Origin: Circinella minor
Lineage: Eukaryota; Mucoromycota; Mucoromycetes; Mucorales; Lichtheimiaceae
DNA length: 64,000 nt
Reading direction: 5' to 3'
Assembly (NCBI GenBank): GCA_016758965.1
Contig: JAEPRB010000057.1
Location: 124,001 to 188,000 of the forward strand
This document shows, piece after piece, positions 1-11,890 of the stretch. A model generated the notes under the pieces. The model did no database searches. It was not told the origin of the DNA and worked only from the letters and a program-made list of their open reading frames with translations. A program made the translations under genes and the position numbers. Position 1 is the first letter of the stretch. Each line of letters begins with the position of its first letter.

Positions 1-87
1 ATTACTATTATTATTATTATTACTGTTATTGTTATTGTTATTAATATACATGATAATAAAGAAAATATATAAAAAAAAATACGTTAC

Positions 88-699
88 TCTTAATACTGAT
101 ATTTCACGTTCAACTTTAATCATTCTGGATGAAGAATCGATATGGTCTTTTTTTATCAATTTGATTGCAACCTAACAATAATAATAATAATAATGATAAC
201 CATACGTACACATATAATGCAAAAATCAATAAAGGCATTTTTATTTTATTTTTCTTGGCATTTTTAAAATAAATAATAATAATTATTTTACCTCTTGACT
301 AGATTCTATATGAATACCTAATTTAACTTTACCAAACTCTCCTTCACCAAGAGTGTGTAACAATAAATACGGACCAAAGACGGTAGGTTTCCGACCTGTA
401 GGTGGATGATAATGATACATTTGATAATAAAATTGCCACCATGGTATATCTCCTCCTCCTTCTCTTTCATTCAATGATTTTTTTTGTTCTTGTTGTTGTT
501 CAAATTGACGTTGAACAGAACGTTGTAATTCTGTTGGTGCAGTGACAGAAAAAGATCGAGAAGGAGGTGGTGCACTTTCAGAAAGAGGTATTATTCTATC
601 ATTATTATTATTAAACATACTCGGGGTATGAATAGACGGAGTAGGTGGTGATTGACTATCAACTGTCGTGGCGTTTGAAGAAGGTACGACCATCGTCAT
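88..699 (-). CDS. Kin4-type serine/threonine protein kinase, N-terminal part (gene runs off the left edge)
   Basis: Two coding exons are visible: 699-292 and 171-88. They join in phase (..SSQE|VAIKLIKK..), with GTAAAA and GTAACG donors and a TTAG acceptor. Residues 1-100 are Ser/Pro/Gln-rich and look disordered. The kinase N-lobe then begins: the Gly-rich loop GEGEFGKV is at about 118-125, the ATP-binding Lys is in VAIK (about 140), and a start of helix C (EREISVLR) ends the second exon. The phrase 'FGPYLLLHTLGEGEFGKVKLG' minus its ends is typical of the CAMKL Kin4/Frk1 branch, whose yeast member guards spindle position; function here is inferred from that family. The ATG at 699 has A at -3. 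The catalytic loop, DFG motif and C-terminus lie beyond position 1, so activity cannot be judged. Confidence 0.85.
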
Positions 700-2069
700 G
701 ATGGAGAGAAAAAAAAAGTGAAAGATTTATATGTTAAAGATGGAAAAAAGAAAAAGAAAGTAAAAAAGAAAGCCAAAAAAAAAGTTGAGAAAAATAAAAT
801 AATGAGGTAAGAAGAAAGGGGGGGAGAGAGAGGAGGATATATATATATATATATATATTGTGTGTGAAAAAAAAAAGAGAGAAAGAAAGCAAGGACAAGG
901 CACACCACTAACAATAATATATATATATATATAAGCAAAGAAAAACGGAAACGGAAAAGAACGATTCAAAAAACGTGACAAGAAAGGACAAGCTTTGTTT
1001 TTTTTATATGTATAAATATATACAAAAGAGATGAAAGCAACCGGATCCAAAGAGCGGGGGTGAGGTTAGGTTGCCTTTTTGTTAGAAAAAAAAAGATAAA
1101 AGAGAAGTAGACAGCAACTCTTCTGCTTCTTAATTTTTTTTTTTTTGGGGGGGGGGGAGATATAGGGTTGATGAATTAAGATCGAAAAAAAAAGTATATA
1201 ACATGCACAGCATAAGAATTATCAACAGGTTGCTATGGTAATAAAATAAAAAAGTAGTTGCTATAGAGAACATCAACAACAAAAAGAAGGGGGGGTGATG
1301 AAAAGGATAAGATCATAAATATATTTATATATATAACAAAGAGTGTCAAAGAGGGTTTTAAGGAGTAAAAAAAAAAGGTGTGTGTATGTGTATACATGTT
1401 ATGTATAATGTTTGTAAAGAGTGAGTGATTTTGTAACACTAAAAAAAAGTTCCAGTCGTCTTTATTTCAACGCCACATATACATAAGTTACCGTTTGTTA
1501 GTTACACCAACTCAAGAACCTGCAAAATCACAGAGAAAACGTTATAACTGATCATCCCAAAATTATCTAGCATAACAATTTTTTTTTTAAAAAAAAAACG
1601 GTAAAATCAACTCCGGCTTTTTCTAACATAATAATATGCAACCCCCCAAAAGTGGGAAACGAAAACAAAAAAAGTTGTTCGGTTTCTTCACCGATAATTC
1701 ACTTTCCATCCCTCCCCCACCCCTTCACCAAAAAAAATGTGAATAAAATAAAATAAAATAATTAGATCAATCAAATCATTTTTTTTGTTGTTTTATAATA
1801 ATTAGAAAAAAAAAAGATAAATTCGGGTATGAAGTTTTTTGTCACCAGAAAATAAAATAATAATAGTAATAATAATAATAATATGAAAAAATGAATGTAC
1901 AATTTACAAACAAAAAAGTAAAAAAAAAAAAAAAAGAAGTAAATTCTTTTGTTTTTGCTTTTTGTTTTGTGTATAAATGGAGTGTGCGTGTGTAGTTTAT
2001 GTGTAATGTGTTAATGTAGTTGTTATTGTTGTTGTGAAAAATGCTAATATAATGTGTTGTGTCTTTTTT
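700..2069. other. Intergenic region, low-complexity, promoter side of the kinase gene
   Basis: No credible gene is seen. The stretch contains long A/G-rich tracts on the plus strand (pyrimidine-rich on the kinase sense strand), TA dinucleotide runs near 838-860 and 918-933, a T10G10 block near 1134-1158, and a T9A10 hairpin-like block near 1580-1600. Open frames here translate to homopolymers of Phe, Tyr and Ser and are not genes. It presumably holds the kinase 5' UTR and promoter, plus the 3' flank of the next gene. Confidence 0.6.
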
Positions 2070-2753
2070 TTATAACCAAACCATTTCTTCTTCTCCTTGA
2101 TCAATATCATCTTCATGATCAGAAATTGAAACAGAATTATAAGAATGATGTTTTTGTTTCTTTTGAATTTTGTTATGACTTTTATAATGACTATAATCAT
2201 CTTCATCGTCGTCATCATCATCATCTGTTAAATCCATATCCACTTCAACCGTTTCATATTCAATTCCATCATATTCATCTTCTTGTTCATCCTCTTCCTC
2301 TTCATCCTCTTCTTCATAAATTAAATCTTGAGGATAATAACAATTACGCAATGGACTATGTGGTTTTGGGAAAAAAGCAATAATTTCCTTCCAACTTGAT
2401 ACTCGTGTTACATTGGATGGCATTGGTGCATGATGATGATGTTGATGATTGTGGTACAACTGGCGAGACATGGAAGTTAAGGTGTGGCAATTGACCTTTT
2501 TAGTATTTTTACTCGACATTGATTTTGTTGTTGAAGATGATGAATGATTCCACCTATATTGACCTTTACGATCATATAATAAAACATCAATACCCAATGT
2601 AGTAGCACATTCCATTGCATGTTCCAAATTATCATCAATTAATACATCTACACCAATTTCTTGACAAATAGCGGATTTAGGTTTAGAAACATATTCTAAT
2701 TGCTCTGTATCTGATAGATCCAAATTACAAAAATAGATACTTTCAAATATGCC

Positions 2754-2788
<35 letters not shown>

Positions 2789-3260
2789 AAAACATGTGGT
2801 TTTTAATTATTTGACATATATATATATTTTTAACCCTCCTCCCCCTCCCAAACAATTTTCGTGTTGACGATGAATAAATAATAATAAATTCTTTACCTGA
2901 ATAATGTTTATCAACAAATTTTTTTGTTTCTTCAGCAATGAATTGTTGTCTTGAAGTAATAATGACCAAAGTAAATTTTCTTTTTTTCAACATTTTTAAT
3001 GCTTCCAATGCAAAATCATGAATAGGTTGAATTTGTTCGAAATGACTACTTTCATAAAATTCACGTACTTTGGCATGAGATTCTTGAATGGATCCACCCC
3101 ATACTTTATGAAATTCATAAGTATCGAAATCAGCCACCGTCAACTGGGTATCATAAACTTGATTATGCCAAAGTACCATAGCTTCTAAAGTATGTGCTAA
3201 TGTTTGATCCAAATTGACAGCAACGGTTTTACGTTCTGGTTGTCTAAATATCATTGGCAT
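2070..3260 (-). CDS. HAD-superfamily NT5C/YqfW-like protein with acidic C-terminal tail
   Basis: Two exons, 3260-2897 and 2752-2070, give 348 residues; the junction restores ..KHYS-GIFESIYF... The fold is that of small HAD hydrolases of the 5'-nucleotidase type C/YqfW group: motif I region VNLDQTLAHT (16-20), motif II ITSR (101-104), motif III Lys near 147 (KPKSAICQE) and motif IV DVLIDDN (157-163). The family normally starts motif I with DxDxT, and the first Asp is the phosphorylated nucleophile. Here the codon is AAT (Asn16), while the acid/base Asp18 is kept. The C-terminal third carries long Asp/Glu runs and a His-rich patch, absent from bacterial members. It may be a catalytically dead or altered HAD protein. 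The substrate is unknown. Confidence 0.82.
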
Positions 3261-5164
3261 GTCGTTTTATTATTATTTGTTTATTATTTGTTGTTGTTAT
3301 GTATTTGATCTGGATTAATGCGAATGGGAAAAGCGCAGCAAGAAAAGTGTATAGTTTGTTTGTTGTATACAAAGATATTAAAAGGGACGAAGAAGAGATG
3401 TCTTGTAAAAAAAGAGAAAGAGAGAATAGATGAGGTTTATTCAATAACCTACTCGAATAATAAGGAAGAAGTAGAGGAAGAAGAAGAAGAAGAAGAAATG
3501 TAAGGGGGGTGATGCAAAAGATATAAAGAAAAAAGAAAAAAGAGAAAAAGAAGTGGCTAAATTACTCTTGAACTTGTTTAAAGGATTTAAAAAAAAAACC
3601 AGCAACAGCGGCGTTTACTTTTTTTTTTTTTCTTTTTTGAAGTTTTCATCAGGAACGAAAGCTATTGAAGATGTTTCTGAGTTCCTTTTTCGTTATTCCA
3701 ATGTGAATGAAATAAATGACTATGTATGCATGTTACAACAACTTTATGTACTAGAAAAGAGCCAAAAAGTAAACTTCACATGAACTTATTGGTTTCACTG
3801 CAGATAGTCTCTCTCTTTATTAGTATTGTTACAATCAAGTTGACGATCATGCATGTCTTTTTAAAATTTATAGTTAAAAATAAAGCAGCATTTATTATTA
3901 TATAGGTATATGTTATTGTTATTTGCTATTTTGGATAGAAAATGATGATGATTTGTTTAGGCGGGAAATATTCTTTTTTCTTTCAAATGAATTATATATA
4001 TATGAAACATATAATAATGAATTAAGAGACAACGACAATAACAACACAATCAAACCATCTTCGGACGAATGATTTTCCCTCCCCTCCCCTTTTTATCTTT
4101 TGTTTCCCCTTACCCCCTGGTTTATAATAGTCTAACTTACCGCCATTACGTATTATTATAAATTGAAGTAAAATAGTTTGAAAGTTAACTTGATATAAAA
4201 ATATGTTACGCAATTTGAACGTTTTTTTTTTTTGCGTTACCTTTTAACCACATGCTGGACTATTACTAATTTGGAATTTTAGGATTTAATATATTTTATA
4301 GCAACAAAAAAAAAAGTTGACAATTTGAGATATAAAAATAAAAGTAGTACAAAACAATATTAAAAAAAAAAGGAAGATAGATAGATAGATAAACATATAT
4401 AATCGCTTAAATATTCTTTTATTAATTGAATTTATTAAAAGGAAACTCATATTATATACCTGTAGATCCGAGTTAGAATAAATAGAAAACATATTAAATA
4501 TAATATTTTATAGAAGTAAAAGGAAGATATTTTTTTTTGTTTTTTTGTACAACATAATTTCTATATTTCATCCCCACGCATTCCCTTCACTCCAAAAATT
4601 CATTTTGATTCATATTTTCATATATTGGAGATTATTAATATATGTGCCTTTATTTGGGAATTGAATTGTGTTCTCATTTTCCAAACCATTATTATTTATT
4701 GAAAAACTTGAAAAGTTGTTTGTAATATATTCATGGAAATAAAAAATAAAAAATGTATATGTTGATCATTTTCAATATTCTAAAGGAGTATTTTTATACA
4801 TGAATCTTGAGTAGACTAAAAAGTTTATATCAAATGAATTAAAATCAACAATATATATCTAAATGTCATAGTAACTATGGGTTGAAATAAAAAGAGATCC
4901 CTGATAATTAGTTTCTAGGTTGTTATAGAGATAACACTCAAATTCTCTCCCCTTAGAGACAACATATTATTACATGTATATTCCACCACTAACAAACAAC
5001 TTTCATTTATATTAAATATGTTCTTCTCAATTGTTTTTTGTTATTTGTAAATTATTTATTTTTCAAAACATATGTTTTGTTTTTATTTTTTTGCTTTTGT
5101 TTTATATAGAAAATAGAGAGAGAGAAAGACACTAAAATGGTTAATATCATTTACCAGTAACTTT
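3261..5164. other. Intergenic region without a recognisable gene
   Basis: This covers the promoter side of the HAD gene and the 3' flank of the BuGZ gene. It contains a GAA/GAG repeat near 3465-3500, GATA tandem repeats near 4376-4391 (four units), and scattered TA runs. Short open frames (for example 3553-3783) have no recognisable family signature and include homopolymer runs, so I do not call them. Confidence 0.55.
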
Positions 5165-6850
5165 TTACGCTACCTCCACCACACGATGCCTTTCTAATTG
5201 TGCTCGTCGTTCCTCCTAAAAGAAATTCATTCAGTTAAAATTTATATAATAATAATAATAATAATAATACCACAATAAATGACTTTTCTTTTAAAAAAAT
5301 GAAAAAAAAAACTTACAGGTGAAACTTCATTATCGTTGTATATAAGAACAGACTTGGATGCTTTCTTTTTACCTTCAGTGTTAGTAGTAGTTGTTGTAGT
5401 AGTCGCTGATTGTAATCCTCCTTCACCAGTTTCAATAGATGGACCTTGTCCTTCTCCTGTATTAGGTTGAACAGAATTATAATTATATCCACCTGGTGTA
5501 GTACTAATAGGACCTGATTGTTGTTGTTGTGATGGTGAATAATAACTACCTTGAGGACCTCCCTGTGTCTGTAATGATGGTTCAGATTTTGTTGGTTGTT
5601 GAGTTGTTCCTGGTACTTGGGATGGTGGTGGTACCTGAGGAGGTGGTACAACACCAGGTGGTGGCCTTGGTGCATATGGATTGAATTGATTTGGTGGACC
5701 TGGTGGAAATGGAGGGGCTCTAAGATAAAAAAAAAACATGTTTAATATTATTTAACAAATGATTTTCATACTATAAAAAATACATTATTTGATCAAAATA
5801 GAATAATACTTACCCTGGTGGTGGACGGAATGAAAATTGTTGTGGAGGTGGTGGTAATGGTGGTTGATGAGGTCCTGGAGGAAATCCTTGATAAAATTGA
5901 CCTCCACCATAATGAGGTAATGGCGGTGGTGGAATAACAGCTGGGTTTGTATGAGGAGGTGCGCTTACCATTGAAGAATATCCTGGTTGTTGTTGTGGAG
6001 GATAAAATGGATAAGGTGGAGGTTGTTGTGGAGTAGTAGTAGAAGATGAACTTGTTGGTGGTGTTACTATAGGAACAGCAGCAACAACAGGAGAAGGATT
6101 TGAAAGTGGTGGTGTAGGTGTTGTTGTACTAGCAGCTTTATGTAAAGCAAGTTGTTGTTGAAATTGTTCTGGCGTTAATTCACCATATTGTCCACTTTTC
6201 CCTCCTCCTCCTCCAGTATTTGATTTTTTATTGGCATTGCCACCTGCTTTTTTAGCTTCGTATGCTGCAACATCTTCGGGAGGAATACCTTCCATACCGA
6301 AAATTTCTATTTCGAGTGTTTCGCGTCCTTGTAATGCATTGGGTACTCTAAATCATAATTAAATGTATAAAAAAAAAGATTAATATAATATTATAGCATT
6401 ATATTGTTATTAAAAAAAAAGAAATTACTTATTGATCTCCACTTTATGAACTTGTTGAGCATGAACAGCCATACCACCAGCGGTAGCTTTTTAAATTAAG
6501 AATTCATTTTAGTTTTTTAGTTTCTTTTTTTTTCTTTACTTCTTAATATAAATCTGAAAAAAAAGATAAACTTACTTAAACGTTTACCACATACTTCACA
6601 ACGAAAATGTTTTGCCTTTTAGATGTTATTTCAATTAATGTTAGTGTTCAAATATTTATAACCATTAAAAACGAATAATAAATAATAATAACTAATAACT
6701 AATAACAAACCGTGATAGTTTATTAAGGCCTTTTTTTTTAATTATTGCACTTACACGTTGATGAATGACTAAAACTTTATCATCCTCAAAATCTTTTTCA
6801 CAGTACCAACACCAAGGTCTCATTGGTTTATTCTTTCTCTTTTTACCCAT
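5165..6850 (-). CDS. BUGZ: BuGZ/ZNF207 homologue: C2H2 zinc-finger, Pro-rich, GLEBS-motif spindle protein
   Basis: Six exons (6850-6755, 6615-6576, 6486-6429, 6347-5814, 5719-5317, 5215-5165) give 393 residues in continuous frame. The N-terminus MGKK..RPWCWYCEKDF is the signature of BuGZ/ZNF207/SUF4. Two zinc fingers use C14, C17, H30, H35 and C38, C41, H54, H59, followed by the conserved VPNALQGR and EIFGMEGIPPED block. The middle is Pro/Gln/Gly-rich, a low-complexity region that in animal BuGZ drives condensate formation on microtubules. The C-terminus (about 365-390) has SVLIYNDNEVSPEERRAQL, closely matching the animal GLEBS motif that binds Bub3; the last intron splits it. Family roles are Bub3 stabilisation, kinetochore loading and splicing-factor contacts. 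The role in this fungus is inferred. The zinc-finger and GLEBS pair makes the assignment firm. Confidence 0.93.
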
Positions 6851-7218
6851 TTTTTTTTAACTAGATCTGCTTTTTGCTTTTGATAGAACAAAAAAAAAAA
6901 AGAAAAAAAAGGGTGGAAGGTTATCAAATAAAGGTTTACTTTAGAATTAAAAAAAAGAGAGTCACAAAACTTACTTTTTTTGAGATTTCTATTATAGCAT
7001 GATTTAAAAGAACCCTTCCTCTCTTTTCACCATAATATAATCATTTGGTAGTAGACCCTTCATTTATTTCATTTATAAGATTATTAAAAGAAACTTAAAA
7101 ATATTATTTTTTTTGCTCTTTATATACTTGTTCTAGAAGATAAAATAATCATTCGTTAGTTGTATTTTATGTTGGTGATCTTCATAATGATATTGTACAG
7201 ACATATACATCAAACATA
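6851..7218. other. Short intergenic gap upstream of the BuGZ gene
   Basis: The BuGZ start codon lies at 6850, so this is its promoter side and ends at the transposon target duplication. It is AT-rich with poly-A and poly-T tracts. I see no gene and no distinctive site. Confidence 0.5.
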
Positions 7219-8565
7219 ATTATAAGAGGACTTGGGTAATTTTGCAGTACTGCAAATGCAGTAACTTTTTGCAGTAGCAGTCGGACAACACTGGACTTTA
7301 TCGAGTATTACTAACTATACGTAAAAGGTGCTTTGCGGTACTCCTTGCGGTAGTTTGCAGTAGTTTGCAGTAGTATATAATTTTTGTAGTACTATTCTTG
7401 CGGTAGTTTACATATGTGCTAAAGAAAAAAAGAAAAACCAATTTCTATCAACTGCTTCTCGAGTGATTGTATTAGGCGGTTGATATTGAAGATTGTCAAT
7501 ATTCGGGTATTGATCAATAAGCTCGCGACGCTCATCATCAGTGAGCATTGTAGTTGGAAACAATGAAGAATCCAAAGAAAGAACTTTAGTCAAAAAGGGT
7601 GATGGGGACCAGGAGTAGGAGGGTCGAACTGGTAATGCGTGAAGAGATAACAGGTTCTCTTCTTCTTCATCATCCACCATATTAACATTAGGGAATGACA
7701 GAGACTCTGTGGAAGGTTGAGCGCTTGATTGTGCTACTATCTGTTCTAATTGAAGTAGTCTTTGTTGCATAGCAACAAATTGTTCATTTTGGGTAATTGA
7801 ATTGGAGTCCATATTTTGCGGTGCTGACCGAGCAAAAAAGAAGATCAATTATTATATTATAACATTAGAACTCATTTTTATACTTATTTTTTCGCTGACA
7901 TTAAGATAAAACAAATCATATTTTTTATTTTTACGTCTAACTATACAATTTAATAGTATTTTTAAATTGCTGTAGTCTAAGGAAATGCTTGTTGTTGTTT
8001 AGGAACAACATATGATGGTCTGACCATACGCATCAACCACCATCTCTAAATCCCATTATCCAGCCTCCAAACGTTCACAAGCAAGTTGTTCACCACTCCT
8101 AATTGTTGTTGTTTTTTATTTTTCATATATTTTATAAACTAATTATTTTTTCAATTATCTAATGATTATAAAAAATTTATGTTTACAAATATATTTATGG
8201 GTAAGGATCAACCCTCTATATGGGTAATGGTATTTTTCAAAAAAAAAAATTTCATAATATAATGTATTTGCTGACGTGATAAAGGTCAAAACTTAAGAGA
8301 TAGATATTAACCTACAATAAGCTCTTGATTTATTAAATCTATATTATCCATAAATTTATGATTCCATAAGTTTTAAAAAAAATACTAGAATAATACTATA
8401 CAAAAACAAGTGTAATATATAATTCTATAAAATCATTAGTGCAAACAACTACCGCAAAAGACCTTTTATAGTTAGTAATGTTCAGTAAATCCGGCCAATT
8501 GTGCGGATATTTCCAATGTTGTCCGACTACTACGTACTGCAAAATTAAAGGTACCCATTATAAGA
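7219..8565. mobile_element. 1.33-kb inverted-repeat DNA transposon (MULE-like) with 9-bp target-site duplication
   Basis: The element runs 7228-8556 and is flanked by the exact direct repeat ATTATAAGA at 7219-7227 and 8557-8565. The ends are inverted relatives over about 110 bp: both carry TAATTTTGCAGTAC, then AGTCGGACAACA(C/T)TGGA, then ATTACTAACTATA and CTTTTGCGGTA. Long terminal inverted repeats with a 9-bp duplication are typical of Mutator-like elements; hAT elements make 8 bp. No transposase is present, so this copy is non-autonomous. It contains a gag-like fragment (separate entry), which may be captured sequence. The duplication is still perfect, which suggests a fairly recent insertion. 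Confidence 0.75.
7408..7812 (-). pseudogene. Gag-like protein fragment (DIRS-type retroelement style) inside the inverted-repeat element
   Basis: The open frame of 134 residues starts at the ATG at 7812. It has an N-terminal heptad-like segment (MQQRLLQLEQIV), an acidic stretch, then TDDERRELIDQYPNIDNLQYQPPNT. The last block resembles the start of the gag-like protein of DIRS retroelements common in Mucorales genomes, which then continues for hundreds of residues. Here the frame runs instead into the transposon's terminal repeat and stops after a poly-Phe run. It is therefore best read as a truncated or captured fragment. Resemblance is judged from memory of the family and is moderate. Confidence 0.45.
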
Positions 8566-9887
8566 TACTAATAGAGCATCTTTTCAATTAGGTTCACGTT
8601 TTGCATAAGTAGAACGAGAGAAAGATGATATTAAAAAATAGGTTGTAAGGAAATATTGTCGTATGGCACACGTCAACCTTTCATCTCAGATATTAATTCA
8701 AATATATTAAACTAAATATAAAAGCACCAAAATAATCTCACATCGGTTGATTTCCAAATACACAAATAATAGTTCTACCACAATGACACTTTATAATAAT
8801 ATGCAAATATAATAATCAAACATAATTTATTTATTCATAATCATATTCAATATACATCTAAAACATATATATATATTATATAAAACTTACGTGTAATAGA
8901 AATAATGATTCTGTTATCTTTTTATCTTTTTATCATCATATTATTTTCATATTATGAAACACCTGAAAGATTCTCACAAGACTTATTCTGTTATCATTTT
9001 TATTCTTACTTATTTTCCTGTTAAATCATATTCAGATATAAAAAAAAATATCACTCTTTTTATTTGATCTTTTATAATTTAATCTCCCTCGTTTCCTACT
9101 CTGCGCAATTCTTTTTTTTGGGTACTCTCGGTGTTTCCTTTTTTGTATATTATTCAATTTCCGTCCATATAATAGTAAAGTTGGTTTTTCTAAAATTTAT
9201 AGCGGCGTCTTAAAGAAATCTTTTCTCTCTTTTCTTCCCCTTGCATTATAACATTTTTAAAATTGCATCAACAAATAAATTGTTTAATGAATGAGGGAGA
9301 AAAATTGTTGCATCAAGCGAGAAAAAAAAAAGTGAAATAAAAAGATGAAATAAAATATGATCAAGAATCATCTCTCAACACAGCATAGTTACAATATATA
9401 ACATATATATACACACAAATATAAAAATTTATTACACATGTATTCGATATTATGAAGCAATTAAATGAAAAAAAAAAGATATATATATATATATATATAT
9501 TATCGTGTGTGTGTTGTATCTGTTATATATATAAAGTGTTTGTGAGAATACAAAATGTAAGATAGCAAAAAAAAATAATAATATAATAAAAGAAAAAAAA
9601 TGCCAAAGTTTGATGAAAACTGATGTGGGGGTTGGGGTGAAAAATGGTGTATAATGAGAATTTTTTTTGCGTTTTTTTTTTTTTGCAGAACTATATTAGA
9701 TCTAAAAGAGTAAGTAAAAGAAGAAAAAAAGTAGATGGAAACGATGTGTGTGTGTGTGTAGATGTATAAAATAAATATATGTTGTGTATATGAAGAAAAA
9801 AATGTATAAATGTTATAATGTTGAAAGAAATAATAAAAAAATGGGGAGGGGAAAGTAAGATCGGTGGGGGATATGCTTTTCTTTTTT
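8566..9887. other. Intergenic region, 3' flank of the Whi3 gene
   Basis: No gene is recognisable. The DNA is AT-rich with a TA run at 9480-9500, GT repeats (9503-9513, 9746-9758) and purine tracts. Frames on the minus strand translate to Tyr/Phe/His/Thr repeats and are not credible. Its right part should contain the 3' UTR of the Whi3-like gene. Confidence 0.55.
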
Positions 9888-11890
9888 TTATGTACAATGG
9901 GTAGCACTCTCAAAACCAGCAGTGACAAAATCTCGTTGATGAGTAGTAGGTGTTGTAGGTGTACCTAAAAGCTTAAGAGATGATGTCGCTGTTGTTGTTG
10001 GTTGTTGAATAATAAGATCTTTGGTTGGTTTTGTAAACAATGGATTTTTGGAGAATGATAAACGAATACCACCTTTAACAGAATTTGAAAGACAATAACC
10101 TTGTAAATCTGCCATTGCTTGAGTTGCATAAACAACATCTTCAAATTCAACAAAACACATGGGGCCTTGAGCTTTATTTCTGAATGACATTCTTTTGAAT
10201 GCACGACACTTGCTGAATAATTGACGTAGTTCATCTTCACTTGTGTTGGGTGGTAAATTACCCACATATAAAGTATTACAAGGAGGATTTTGATCTGCTG
10301 GATTAAATGATCGCCCATTATTATTATTGTTACTATTATTGTTATTATTGCTGTTGTTATTGATGCTCATATTATAACTTGGTGCAGAGATACTATGTGA
10401 ACGGAATTCTGCAAGGTTGGGAGCAGTATTCAAAGAAAGAGAGCCCATACGATGTTGTGGATGAGGATGAGGATGATAATGATCAATTGCAGAAGTACCA
10501 AAAATGCTGGATGATGGAGGAGGTGATGATGAAGACCCTGAACCAAATCCGATATGATCGTTTGGAACAGGTGATGATTTAGATAAATAATTGAAAGGAT
10601 CTTCTACTGATGCTGCTATTGTTGATGATGCTGATGCAGTGGTTGTTTCTTGAACAGCTTTGGTCATACGTGGTGGTGGGATTAAACCAAATGCACGAGG
10701 TGGTGACATAAAACTTAAATCCATACTGTTATTTCTAGCATCAAATGATTGTGATCTGAAACCAAATAATGAATCATTAAATACAGGAGTTGTAGGTGTT
10801 GAACAATTGTTATTACCATTGCTATGGTTATTGTTACTATGGAACGGATCTTTCATGAATGGATCTGTTTTATAATAGTCTGCAGGTGATAAAAGATCAC
10901 TAGGCAACGGTGAAAATGAATCATATCCAGCATTTCCACCATTAGATGAATTATTGCCAGCTGCTGATGGAAATTGCATTTTCTTTGACAATATGCTTAA
11001 TGGGGATGATATGGAATCTGCTGTAACAACTGCTTGAGCAGCTGCAGCCGCTTGTGCAGCCGCTTGAGCTTGAGCTTGAGCTTGAACAGCATTTTGATTT
11101 GTTGCTGAAGTTGTTGTTGTTGATGTTGATGTAGTAACATTATTGTTGGATCCATTGACAGTGGAAGAAGATTGGGTTGGTGCGGGGATTGTTGAACCTC
11201 TTTTAATATGCAAATTCTTTTTGGCCATCTCCGCTTTCAATAATGTACCTCGTTCCTGATCCACTCTTTTACCATTTAAGACTTCTACAGCTTCCATAGC
11301 TTCTAACCGAGTACGAAATCGTGCAAATCCAATCTATTTTTTTTTTAAAAAAAAAGATAATATTTATTAAAAGAGAAAGAAAGAAAGAAAGAAATTACAA
11401 ATACATATACATATATACATAAACTTACCATTTGTTTTTTACCCGCCAAATTATTATTGTTATTATTAAAGTTATTTGTTGATGAAATAATAGTGTTACC
11501 ATTAAGATTATTCATTGCTGAAGAAGAAGACGAAGAGGTGGATAAAGGTGGTATAACAGGGTGTTCCGTAACTACTGCATCTTCTTGGTCTTTACAATGC
11601 CATTTTAAAGAAGCAGCTTCAAAACCAAGTGAAAAAGTAAACATGTTTTGAAATTCTCTTTCAGACATGTCATCGGGAAAACCAACGACAAAAATAGTTG
11701 TCACATCGTCTATTGTTGATGATGAGTGCTGAAATATACCATTAGTAGAAGAAGAAGTGGATGAAGTACCACTCATATTCCCATTGTGCTGTTGTTGCTG
11801 TTGATACAAAGTAGATGGAACAGCTAATGGATGAATACGCATGTCTGAAGAAGAGAATTGAGTTATCGTTGTAAGTGGTTCATTCGTCAT
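9888..11890 (-). CDS. WHI3: Whi3-type RNA-binding protein with two RRM regions
   Basis: Two exons, 11890-11429 and 11333-9888, give 635 residues with a phase-0 join (..KKQM|IGFARF..). The first RRM starts near 65 ([21 protein letters not shown]) and carries a Ser/Asn-rich insertion before the conserved [12 protein letters not shown] and [11 protein letters not shown] blocks, as in fungal Whi3 homologues. The C-terminal RRM (about 503-586) begins after [16 protein letters not shown] and ends [12 protein letters not shown], a near-diagnostic Whi3 signature. Between them lie Gln/Ala, Asn and Ser repeats. In yeast Whi3 binds G1 cyclin mRNAs and forms condensates through its Gln-rich tract; in filamentous fungi homologues position nuclear-cycle and polarity transcripts. 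Those roles are inferred here. The intron lies inside RRM1. Confidence 0.93.

Noticed and set aside
696..1050. Minus-strand open frames rich in Phe, Tyr, Ile and Ser upstream of the kinase
   Set aside because: They are translations of poly-purine and TA-repeat DNA, lack family features and lie in the promoter region.
3553..3783. 76-codon plus-strand frame
   Set aside because: Contains a homopolymer Phe run, no family signature, no splice or start support; too weak to call.
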